NCBI GenBank assembly: GCA_964020975.1
Contig: OZ026618.1
Location: forward strand, 34,502,849-34,566,848
Direction: 5' to 3'
From: Hermodice carunculata
Taxonomy: Eukaryota > Annelida > Polychaeta > Eunicida > Amphinomidae
Length of the DNA stretch: 64,000 nt
Positions 38,607 through 48,801 of the stretch are shown one piece after another. The position numbers and the translations under genes were made by a program. The notes under the pieces were generated by a model. It ran no database searches. It had not been told where the DNA came from and saw only the letters and a program-made list of their open reading frames with translations. Each line of letters starts with the position of its first letter. Position 1 is the first letter of the stretch.

Positions 38607-40909
38607 GAGCTAAAACATGTCTCTGGTCAAACCAAGGCATATAAACCTTACCCTGGAAAATTAGCATTGGAGAGATTGGCCAACTGATATTTTCTCAGCC
38701 GATCCCTTCCAAATTTGGTGACTTAACTACTGATTTTACATCAAAGATTGGATACTGCAGAATTTCGTGTTGATTGTAAAATTAAGAGGAGGAAGGTCTT
38801 AGGTGTGTCAGCAAGGTTCAGAATATTTACACCTTTTTGTTTGTTTGTTTGGTGCCTGTAGCATGACTGGATCTACATGTACGTTCATGTACATGCAGTA
38901 TATTAGGGATGTGCCTACATACCATAGGCCCAAAATTATGATAAGAGTACCTATTCTGATCGCTATTTCATTGATAACTTTTGTCCTTCTGTCTCTGGTT
39001 CAGGTATGACGGAGAAGGATCGAGTGAACTTCTCCGTAAAACAAACATTTGAAATGCGCGCGGTCTTCACTTACAGCCGCCATATTTAAACACTGGTTGT
39101 TAGGGTCAAGGTTAAGACACGTCAGGTCACGTGATTAATCCACTTACAATTTCTGTTTGAAGTCAGCCAGCCGCATGGGAAACAGCCAGGTAAAACCAAC
39201 AGCGCGGCTTTCTTTGGAGTCTTTGAGTTTCAAAACATGCTTTTTAACACGGAAAACATCAATGCAGTTTACGAGCAATAAGCCAAATGTGAGGTTTGCA
39301 TGTGTACCATGTGTACTACAAAGTTGAGCCGGAGAAAAAAAACCGTATTCCCGCTACAGGCAATCATGTACGAAAACGGGCCATTCTACCTTTCATTGCG
39401 ATTTACTCAGAAAGCAATTTTCGCAAGGTCAATCAATTTTGTAAACAACATTTAAAAAAACCCAGAAGGTTTATCCTATCGAAATGAATAGATTGTGGAA
39501 GGTAAATATCTAAGCTAGAAACCATATCTGGGATTTTTCGTTCTAACTATTCCTTCCGTGACTTTTGAAGCTCTAAAAGTGACAGAACTGTAAGACTTTA
39601 TGATGGCGATCAAAGAATTCAACAACATTTTCAATACTCATTCATTTCATGAACGGTAAAAACGGTTCCTGCGTATTGGTCAGTACTTTAATGCTGCATA
39701 CTTTTTAGACTTAATTGTGGCATATTTTCCCAGTGGGCGCTGCAAAAAGTGCGATCTGATACCCTCTTGGAAAATTACCCAAGACACCGTCAAAAGTCGT
39801 CACATTTATGCAAAACGTGGTTCTGTGAAGTCTAGACATCTGTACCATTAAAATAAGGTATAGTTTTTTTGGGTGAAATGGTATAAAGCAAAAAGTTATA
39901 AGGGGTTAAAGTCGCTAGTTCTATACGCGCGGGCGAAATATGGCCGCCACCTTAAACAAATTAAGTGAACTGTCTGACAAAAATAACAAATGAGGCCAAC
40001 GCAGGCAGCACATAAGTACATAACAGATATAATGAATAGAGTATAACTATTGAATGTGCTGACAAAAGGAAATAGCAGTGTACGCACCATGTGACCTGTC
40101 AGTCCAAGTTTGACCAAGTCCAACCATGGAAGATCGAATCAAATATCCGTGGCTAGATTTGGTTTACCAACTGTATAAAAGTACTTGCCTAAATATTGCG
40201 TTCCACGGAGAAAAAAAATACACACACATCCAATATTTGCAACCATCGGGGCCTCTTACCATGGCCATATACTTAGACAAAACAATATGATTTGTGAAAC
40301 TTTTCCTCGCTAATTAGTAACGAGATTCGATTTTACACCCACTATGTGTGAGATACCATGGCTACATAATTAACTGGATATGCTTAAATACAATATCATT
40401 TAGTCACATGTGTGCATCTTTCGGCTCACTATACGACTAATGCTCACATCTGGAGGAGAACTAAAGTATTTCTAGAAACGTCCACAGAACTTTCAGGCAG
40501 CAAAACCTATCTCATACACAAATAAATGAGGCATGAACAAACCATATAATCCATAATTTGGGGGAAAAGATTTTTAAAATGCCTATATGAATGCTTCACA
40601 TCGACATATTATACAATAATAATATGCTTGATAAATACCATATTATATTGGTAAATCTTTTCACCTTTGGTCAGACAGAAGGACTGATGACAACATCAAT
40701 ATCTAGAGATCACAATCACCTGGATACATTCCCATGTTTACATATTACACTCCATATGGATAAATCACCATGGTTCTAAAGTGTTTTAGATAAATACTTT
40801 AATTTCCGTTTTAATGAATATAAATGACAACATGAATGGCTCTCAACGGATTGAATGTCAACCGCTGTAAGATATGTCACAAAAAAATAGTGACATGATC
40901 ATGAACTCA

Positions 40910-41806
40910 CTGAAATCCTGGTAAGATCACTTTCAATACGGATTTCAGAAGTTTTAATAACTGCATTGTCAGGAGACGGGCAATGTTTCACGAATATCTC
41001 ACCGTCGTGAGTCCATGTGTCCAAGATTTTATTCTGCTTTTCCAATTGTCTAGCCAGGTAAATCAAGTCATGCCGGCGCTTTGGAAGGTATAAAAGTAAG
41101 GTCCCCGTTCACGTATATTCTTGTGCCTTTGAGTTTACTTCTTGCCTTCCAGATCTGGGCCCTTATTCGATAGCTCAGAAAGCAAACTATTATCCATCGG
41201 CTACCGAACTCAATGGGACTTACTCATTGGGAATGTTGGAGATCTGATGACTGGACGTTAAGACATATCTACTCATTATACAAGTGTAGCAGATTTCTTC
41301 TCTATCTTCAGGTGCATGTTGACTAGGGCTAGGTTTAATTCCACTGAATCTGAAACTCATATGCCTTCCGCATTGTTCGAGATAATCAGGTGCAACCTGC
41401 AAATTGTGCAAATCAACTCTGGCCATGTCGTGAGAAACTTGAAAGTTTTACAACAAAGTTGCTTGAGACGATACAGTAGCCTCGTTACACGTACCTTGGC
41501 TTCAACCTCTGCAACTTTGGTTTTCATTGGCTCCATCTAGGTTTGGACAGCTTGAGAGACAAATGTCTCTCAAACTGGCAATACTCAAGAGGCACATAAC
41601 AGATCCAAAATTTTCTTAACAGGGGGAGACGTTCTCGACTTAGACGACGATGGAGACTCCCCAGTGGTCGTTGAAAAAAGCCATGGTCTGTTCAACGGAT
41701 TTTTATTGCCCTCATTGTCAGAGTTCTTTGACGTGGAGTCAGAATTGTTTTTGTCTGCCATGATACCTTTGTCCTTACACTGATCAATGGCGGGAAGAGT
41801 CAACAA
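40910..41806 (-). mobile_element. L1/Tx1-type LINE ORF1 remnant
   Basis: On the minus strand an ATG near 41770 opens a Ser/Asn-rich head (MADKNNSDSTSKNS). This is followed by a coiled-coil-like AEVEAKV stretch, then LEQCGRHMSFRFSGIKPS, an RRM-like start typical of L1 ORF1, and APEDREEICYT. Beyond 41.2 kb, KARSKLKGTRIYVNGDLT and KILDTWTHDGEIFVKH match the L1 ORF1 C-terminal domain. Several frame changes and stops separate the pieces. No ORF2 follows downstream, so the element is truncated. Confidence 0.7.
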
Positions 41807-43674
41807 TACATAAAAATATCAATAAACAAGAATCCAAATCAACCACCAAGATAAGCCTTCGGGCACTGATGCCACTGATACTTAGAATCAGTGTCCATAT
41901 TAAAGACCACTGAACTAGATCTACGGAGAAAACAGATTAATTGTGGCTTACAGATGAGAGACCAGTACGGTCATCTGTAGATGAACATCAATGGAAAAAC
42001 ATGGTAAAATGAAAATAAAAAATTGTAACACATTAAAACAAATACTACCGAATAGGAAGGGTCAGACAGGCGGTTACACTTGTACAAGTTGAATCCTCAT
42101 CAAGGGTTGGCGAGAAAGATTATAACAGTTGTCACTGCATAATAATGTTGATGATGGACGAAAAGTGTAATAAAAGTGCAAGTATCTGCATACAAGAAAC
42201 AATACCATGTCCATCATATTGAGTTATTTAGAGTAAGACTTAAGCATGGATACTTGTAAATCGTTTACCTAAAATTTAAGCAGTCAATCACCGTACCCAC
42301 TTCCGGCACATTGGACAAAAACCCTTACTCATCCATGTTAACGTACTGGGGCAAACAAAATACTCTTCTTGCAAATTGTTCTAGTAAGTATTTAGTTGAC
42401 ATTTTCAAATGTGGACTAATGGGGAATCACCAATATCGGAGGGTAAGAGGTTCCGAGTGAAGACAGAACGATTACCACAGGACGAACGGAAAGTTTCAGT
42501 TTTACATTTGGCCTATCTGAAATGCAGACTATTGTCAGAGGTGCTTAAATTTCTCACATCTGTTTGAATGCGGAACATGTGGAAGACATATACCTCGTAA
42601 AAACATTTACACATCTATACAAGTACACCAGACACTCTTGCCTCTAGGTTAAAGGGAGCAAATTACATCTGGCGAGGTGGGACTCATAAGATTCAGAGAA
42701 GGGAGAACCTAAAATGTGTCTGATCGCTCTCCATTAGAGCTGGTCGCTCATCTTTGAACATATTCTAGGACCAGTAGATTTTTCTTGCTGGTTACACTCC
42801 ACACAACCTGTTGTATTATAAAAGAATAAATAGAGAATATCTTCCCTGTGTTTGTTTTCTTTTGCAGAAATAAGTACGAATTATTAGCACCATTTTCCGA
42901 GAAGGAACAGGAACTGTGCGCAGAAAATGCACATTTGAGTATTTTTGCATTTATTAAGGTTTTGTTGTCTGAAATGCAACGTTCTTTCGAACATGTAGCA
43001 TATTTTTGTGTGTGTTTACGCATTTGGCTTACTGGTCAGCATAAAATACTAGAAACCTTGGGAATTCAAACCCACAATTTACTACAATGAAATTCACATG
43101 GGTAGGGTTATTTCTTTTTCTTAAGACCTACAGCAACCACACTACTGTATCGTATTAAGTGCAGAGAAATGATTAGGAACATTTATTGAATGACAAGTTT
43201 GTGTGCAGGTAAAATATATTATGATACACTCATAAAATACCCCAGTTTGTAAACCATGCAGTGAACCAGGAAACCCGAGGGGCTGAGTGGTATGCAGCTT
43301 GCTGAGATGGCCAAATCTGGGGTATCCTGGAAAAGCATGGCATAGTGATTTTATTTCATATTCAAGGCAAGCAGTTGGCATAAATAACAAATGAACGGAC
43401 ATCAACAACATAAATCCCTTCCAATAGCAAAACGTCAGTTTTTCGCCATTGCCATTGTTTTCGTCCTCAACGAGATGAAAGCGAGGCTACGGTTGTACAC
43501 AACTTTTGTATACCACCGAGTGACCTGTCGCGCCACGCACGGTGAAATACAAAATATACATCAATTCTTTTAACCAACCAGCGTTTTACCTGGCAGGTGT
43601 TGCCAATTTGAGATTCCCTTATATTCAGAGGCTCTTCAATATACATTTTATGTCGTTTCTGGATCATTATTTAG

Positions 43675-43807
43675 GATTTGCTTCGCTCGGAGGAAATGTT
43701 CGTCTACCTGGAGAAATCTATGCCTGGTTTGTTGTATTTATCATACCCATTAACTCCATGTTGAACCCTTTCATATACACAATCTCACCGATTCTTCAGA
43801 AGGAAAG
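43675..43807 (+). CDS. exon: TM7 of the receptor
   Basis: Acceptor TTATTTAG ending at 43674, entered in phase 1; the split codon with 31768 is Gly. It shows FASLGGNVRLPGEIYAW, VFIIPINSMLNPFIYTI, SPILQKE. The NPFIY motif is the intact NPxxY of rhodopsin-type receptors. A donor GTAGAT at 43808 would leave in phase 2. If it is not used, translation stops at TAG 43809-43811 only a few residues after TM7, giving a nearly tailless receptor. Confidence 0.92.
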
Positions 43808-44369
43808 GTAGATATGTCAGTATATTATTCTGTTATTATTTTGTCCGATCAATTAGTGTCACAGGCTGACATATTTTAAATATTTTTTAAAACTAGGTGT
43901 TGTACAAAGTAATACCGGACATCATGGTAAAAAGGTGGAAACACTTTCATGAGATCAAGAAAAAACAAGGGTCCTGCCTATATTGAACATAATTACAGCA
44001 TAGCTTCTTGCAAAATTCTTTCTGTGTGCTGTGTATCACTTTTGCAAGCACAGATACATAAAAAGTTTTATTTTCTCACAGAAGTACACACGTATTTAAA
44101 ATGCAATATTCTTAAGGTCCCGTAAAAGGAACTTAAATATTGGTTACTGTTCTAGACCAGCAAAGACGTTGATATAATGAATAATACTATACAATGCATG
44201 ACAACAAATTTTCATTTTTGGGGTGCTTTACATTCCGTTTAACTTTTTTTCGTGTCCATGTTTGTACCCTTGATGAAATGTGATACGTAGGAGATAAAAA
44301 TCTTATTGTATTACTGGATGTAACTGAACATTGTTCAAATTATATTATTTGGGCTGACCAGTTAACAAG
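43808..44369 (+). other. intron between TM7 and kinase-like exon A
   Basis: No additional exon could be recognised. A small exon here remains possible because the better-looking acceptor at 44382 is not in phase with the TM7 donor. Confidence 0.45.
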
Positions 44370-44515
44370 CGCTAAATTTCAGGCACAAATTGAACCTGTG
44401 CAACACATGGTTAAGATGTCATTTGGTGATGTGTACCCAATACATGTATGTCACAATGGTAAACTGCATTTGGCCAGACTGTCGTTTGATCTTTTTGCTA
44501 TGGTTACCTTTAGAA
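44370..44515 (+). CDS. exon (putative): kinase-like N-lobe segment
   Basis: Reading: SAKFQAQIEPVQHMVKM, SFGDVYPIHV, CHNGKLHLARLSFDLF, MVTFR. SFGDVY followed by a Gly turn and an LAR strand resembles the glycine-rich loop and beta-3 of protein kinases, with Arg where the ATP-binding Lys of VAxK would be. Donor GTAAGT at 44516 in phase 1. Acceptor: AG at 44368-44369 is in phase with the TM7 donor but has a weak tract; TTTCAG at 44382 is stronger but would need a phase-0 partner. Another frame is also open here (from 44390), but it matches nothing and does not continue into exon B. Confidence 0.5.
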
Positions 44516-46186
44516 GTAAGTTTACTTTGGATAATGCACTGGGCATACATATATGTAATCTATGTGATTTTGTAATTGTTTGTGCTGTGATAAATAGCCT
44601 ATCCAATATAAATGACGTCATTGAGGTTAGAAATGCAATGTCGCAACAAACGCATTGGCGTTGACACCTAACGAAATATGCAAACATTTGTTGAAAAAGA
44701 AAGAGTTAAAAAAAAAATATTGACAATAGATTCTAAATTTATATGGTTTGACAAATGTGTCCGAAATTTTAAATGTACAAAATGTAAATTAGAAGATGAT
44801 TCTGTATCTTAGTTTTGTTTGCAGAAAAGGTATCTTAGAGACAGGTCTGATGAACATATAGGCAGCCAAATTATGTATATTTGAAGGTCTAAAGAATAGT
44901 CCATTTTTTGCATATATTAGGACCAACGTACGCAATAAGAAGAGTATCAGGTGTACATATGTCATAAATTACCTGCCAATCCCATTTTATATCTGTCTAT
45001 TTCTTGTACATGTTCTATAGGCAGGCTACCGTTGTCATATACTTCTTCATTCTTTATTTTCAAAAGGGTGTTTTTGCCCCTTAAAAATACGATAGGAAAT
45101 AATTTGTACACGCTGGAATAATACGTTTTGGTACGTTGTCTTAATATTGTTTACCTGCTTTTTGCGGTCTGGTCCTTTACTAATGCGCTGGCCAGAGAAA
45201 AAAAGCATTAAAAGGATATTTATCTATTTCAAACTCAGCATCCATGAAAAATGGTCGTGTGTGTTGAAGTGTTAATTTTACTGACTTAAATAGTGCATTT
45301 GGGGTCTTTTATTTGTTTTAAGGTTATGTCAAAGTATGTGTCCCTGCACAGGTAGAAATAACTCCTATAACCAATCCACAAATACGAGGTTGACAAGACC
45401 ACAAAAAACTCATCAAGGTATGCAATAGGCCCATGAGAACGACTTTGATTTGTCAAACAAGTTTGCAGGTGTTGTGTAATTCCAAGAGGTGTCTTCTGGT
45501 TATTATAACGATGATCAGTGAGTAAAAAACAACCTGGTTCCGAATTACTCTCAATCCATAACCCCTCTTTCTTCCTTATTTAATTTAACAGATCTATTCT
45601 GCCAGCCCAGCATCCGTTCGGAAATGCACTAACCTGTGAATCATAGAAGCAAGTTGTACATATTCCACTCAAATACATGATGTTCGTAACATACAATCTA
45701 AACGTTCAGTGCCTTTGGAATCCCGAAATGAAATATATATTGCCAAGGTTGTGTTGCCATTTGTTAGATCAGTGATAAATGCATAATTTAGGGGAATGTG
45801 CCCCGTTTATGTTTAGTTTCGAAGGCTTCTAACCTTTAGGTAATTACGAACAGAGAATGGCTGCAGGCATTAATTTCAAATATAGATATTACTGTAAGTG
45901 TTGAAATGATGTAAGGGCTGGTGTACTGAACACATAGTCTGCAATTATTTATTACCTCGTCAGACCAATGATTAGAAAAGAAAAGCACACTTCACAGAAC
46001 CTTCTGAACACATAGTCTGCAATTATTTGTTACCTCGTCACACCAATGATTAGAAAAGAAAAGCACACTTCACAGAACCTTTAATATAACAGTCAGGGCT
46101 GTTTCATTGCATTCATCGTGTCAAATATTGCGCATGTGAGTTCGAAAGAAAACTTCAATGATATTATCCATGTTTCTTATTTCCAG
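44516..46186 (+). other. intron with 78-base tandem duplication
   Basis: AT-rich, no exon recognised. It contains the tandem pair at 45926-46081. Confidence 0.55.
45926..46081. repeat. 78-base tandem duplication
   Basis: 45926-46003 and 46004-46081 are the same sequence with two substitutions by eye. It ends about 105 bases before the kinase-like exon B. Confidence 0.92.
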
Positions 46187-46392
46187 AGGCCATGACACAT
46201 CAGAATTTGTTTTGTCTGAACTGCACACGCGACACGCTGACACTTCGAGAATATATGAGGCTAAAACAGCCATCTATTAGCGATGTTGCCTTCATTATGA
46301 GGCACATATGTGTATCGTTGTGTGGACTGGAACAACTAGAGGTCTACCCACTGCTTTGTGACGACAACATTTTGCTGCTGTTTGATACCAAC
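46187..46392 (+). CDS. exon (putative): kinase-like hinge and catalytic-loop segment
   Basis: Acceptor TTATTTCCAG ending at 46186, phase 1, compatible with the exon A donor (joining codon Lys). Reading: AMTHQNLFCL (like the HxN of kinases), DTLTLREYMRLKQPS (hinge and alpha-D), VAFIMRHICVSLCGLEQL (alpha-E), YPLLCDDNILL (where active kinases have HRDLKxxN). The Asn and ILL are kept; His, Arg, Asp and Lys are not. A donor GTTAGT at 46393 in phase 0 fits the acceptor of exon C. If unspliced, the frame continues through TMGFKVF (a DFG-like position reading GFK) to a stop at 46444-46446, with AATAAA at 46484. Confidence 0.6.
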
Positions 46393-46446
46393 GTTAGTAA
46401 TATGGTTACAATGGGATTTAAAGTCTTTCCGTATCATCACTTTTAG
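46393..46446 (+). CDS. possible alternative 3' coding end of kinase-like exon B
   Basis: Open continuation of exon B ending in TMGFKVFPYHHF and a TAG stop. The GFKVF block sits where kinases carry DFG, so it may be true coding sequence, either as a terminal exon or through another donor. Mutually exclusive with use of the 46393 donor. Confidence 0.4.
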   Translation, partial: VSNMVTMGFKVFPYHHF

Positions 46447-47112
46447 TGTGAGGAAATGTTCACTTTATTATAATGTTATACTTAATAAATGAAAAAAACA
46501 AGCGACAGTAGCAATGTCCATGATACCTCTGTTGCCTGCCCATGAGGCAAACTGAACGCTTAATAATAGTAACTAAATTCATGGCGCTGGCACAAAATTG
46601 CATTTCCAGCTCTACTCTTTGTATTTAACTGAGGCACAGGACATTTTACTGCATCTTCTTCCTTTGGAAATGCCATTTTGGCATTTTTGACCAATGCAAC
46701 ATGCGTCCTAACGGGCAGAACATCTTTGTTTGACCATATTAAAGTTCAATTTTAAATTCAGATGAATTGTAAGGTTAGCGGAATATGATACCAAGCACTT
46801 TACATGACACATAAATTTTGATGCTACAGTGGATTTTAAACAGCTGTGTTCAAAGGTCATTCTTTATACATGAGCCATTGAACACTCATGTTTCTTTCCG
46901 AAGCACTGTGAGGGATGCATTGAAGACACATGCATGGCATCTTACGGTCAGTGGTAGACAAATAAACTATGAATGTGCTTTTCTAGATATTATGCTGTAA
47001 CTGATTTCTGGTCATGTTAGAGCTTTCGACCACCAAAGAAGCTTATAATCTTGCTTTATTTTGTCGAAGTGTCAATTTTTGGTGCCTTACTTTGACAATG
47101 TTTACTTGGCAG
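46447..47112 (+). other. 3' UTR or intron before kinase-like exon C
   Basis: Starts with a candidate polyadenylation signal at 46484-46489. The rest is AT-rich without recognised content. Confidence 0.5.
46484..46489 (+). terminator. candidate poly(A) signal AATAAA
   Basis: AATAAA 38 bases after the stop at 46446; it would end a short transcript form. Confidence 0.35.
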
Positions 47113-47250
47113 GGCCCAGTACCAGCACTGTGCTATGCTTCAGCAACTACTATATCCACCAATGACTCCAGTGAAACCGTATTGTCCTTTGGGACACTTC
47201 TGGCCATGATTCTTCATGATGTTCAGCACCAGGAAATTCAACATTCCTAA
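47113..47250 (+). CDS. exon (putative): kinase-like C-lobe segment
   Basis: Acceptor TACTTGGCAG ending at 47112; phase 0 entry, compatible with the exon B donor at 46393. Reading: GPVPALCYASATTIST, NDSSETVLSFGTLLAMILHD, then stop TAA at 47248-47250. The SETVLSFGTLLAMIL block resembles the kinase alpha-F signature SDVWSFGxLLWEI. A further exon with the rest of the C-lobe is not seen. AATAAA at 47731-47736 may end the transcript. Confidence 0.5.
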   Translation, partial: GPVPALCYASATTISTNDSSETVLSFGTLLAMILHDVQHQEIQHS

Positions 47251-47730
47251 CATACGCCAGAATGTGTACAAGTTTTCGTTCACCTGTATTGTATTCCTGA
47301 TACACATTACCAGTTTAATTTTCTCCCCCAAAGAACTATTTTATAACAATGTTCAACAATGTTTCAGTTCACACAAGGTTATTTGTGAAGCTTTTAAAAT
47401 CTGTTGCCGATCATGCGTAGGAGGAACAGAAATCACATGCGCGTTTCATTGTTTACATAAACTTGCAACTTGATTGATTGGGCTCTGCAGAGGCCCATAA
47501 GGCCGATGGTAGACCTACAAAATGTCACTAAAGGGTGTTCAGTTCTTTACTCCATACATATCACATCGTTAGAACAAAGATATATTGGGAATTAAGGTTT
47601 CATCAGGCCAAACAGATGTGTAGCAAGCCTCTGCTAGGAAAAAGGGAACATGACCCATCTAGCTAATTTATGTAAATGTCTTATACATCCTATCATATAC
47701 CATATATAGTTATCTCTAGTGCTCAAATAT

Positions 47731-47736
47731 AATAAA
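47731..47736 (+). terminator. candidate poly(A) signal AATAAA
   Basis: About 480 bases after the exon C stop, no competing signal noticed nearer. Confidence 0.3.
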
Positions 47737-48573
47737 AACCCTCAGAATGCGTCTTACAGGTAAAGAGCATTGTTAAAATCATTGAAAGGAAAATTCAGTA
47801 GTTATGAAATGTGCCTGGCACATGGGGGGGGGGGCATCTTGCAAAAACGACTTCCATTAGACATCGCCCACATCGCAAGCAAAGAGCCTTATTTTACAAG
47901 GCTGCAGGAATTACCAAATCTAGATTGATGTAAAGAATATAAGTGTCAGATGTCCAATCATAAAATTATAATCAACAGATTAATGAAACTTAAAACAGCT
48001 GTGTGGTGATATGTTCTACACAAAATTATTTAAATGTGTGTTTGACACCAAAAATCATATACTTCTTGAAAAGTATATCCAAGACAACAGTTCTACCCAA
48101 GACTGTGGCGAAGAAGACACTAAGCCAAGGAAATATCTGCTACAAGCAATGAAAAATGAAAGGGAAATTTACAAGCTAACAAAATTGGAAATCATGTCCT
48201 TTTTGTAACTGCTGATATGGTGACCTTAAGCAGGTAATACTGGTACTTGGAAATTTTAAATGTTACTGGCATGATCCTTGTAGTCTTGCAGACTATGGGC
48301 AGCTCCCTAACAATGATTTCTTTAGCAAGAAGTATACCCTTCCTAAATAAAGTAAGCCTTGGACGAAAAACTGTTTATATCAATTGGTGCCCATGTTTAT
48401 CCCATTTTTATGTAGTTTCTAGGCTTCTGATTGGTTAATAGCCATGAAATGCCTGCCGCACCTAATTGAAATTATGATATTACCCACATGGGGTTGGCAT
48501 TACTGTAGTAATACCATGCGACACCTAGCGGCTAAAGTGAAAACTGCTCTGACGGGTTAACGTAGACGACAAA

Positions 48574-48626
48574 ATGGCCGAACCGGAGGCTCTAATGGTC
48601 CCAATTTATGATTGGAAAGATCCCTA
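48574..48626 (+). CDS. possible first coding exon of an unidentified gene
   Basis: ATG in the context GACAAAATGGCCG opens MAEPEALMVPIYDWKDP and runs straight into a perfect GTAAGT donor at 48627 (phase 2). A GC-richer 5' context and a clean donor are typical of a first coding exon, but no downstream exon is identified. It could instead belong to a repeat. Confidence 0.3.
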
Positions 48627-48661
48627 GTAAGTTAGAAACTGCATAAAAATGGGATAAATTC

Positions 48662-48801
48662 GTTACACACTGGTAGACTGGGTAGTACAGCGAGCATCTC
48701 CCACTCAGGGAACTGGTATTGCAATCGGCTGGTGCCTCGGGTAATACCAGTTACGTTCGTGGGAGATGCTCGCTGTATTACCCAGTCTAACAGTGTGTAA
48801 C
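48662..48801. repeat. long hairpin (foldback)
   Basis: Arm 48662-48720 pairs with 48743-48801 at 53 of 59 positions by eye, loop 22 bases. It contains the matching segments CAGCGAGCATCTCCCAC and GTGGGAGATGCTCGCTG. MITE-like or hairpin-RNA-like; no transposase seen. Confidence 0.9.

Larger units (their letters stand above)
31769..43674 (+). other. 12-kb intron hosting retroelements
   Basis: Separates TM6 from TM7. It contains a LINE (33505-36570, minus) with its (GTA)n tail, an (AAT)n array, poly(C) at 38588-38606 and an L1/Tx1-type ORF1 remnant (40910-41806, minus). GC-richer patches with ATGGCGGC or GCCGCCAT at about 37.6, 39.08 and 39.94 kb are not assigned. No receptor exon is seen inside. 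Confidence 0.6.

Noticed and set aside
44390-44575. Alternative frame through kinase-like exon A (MNLCNTWLRC...)
   Set aside because: In phase with the TM7 donor if the 44382 acceptor is used, but it matches nothing, passes over the strong GTAAGT donor and does not continue into exon B. Kept only as a caution for the exon A model.
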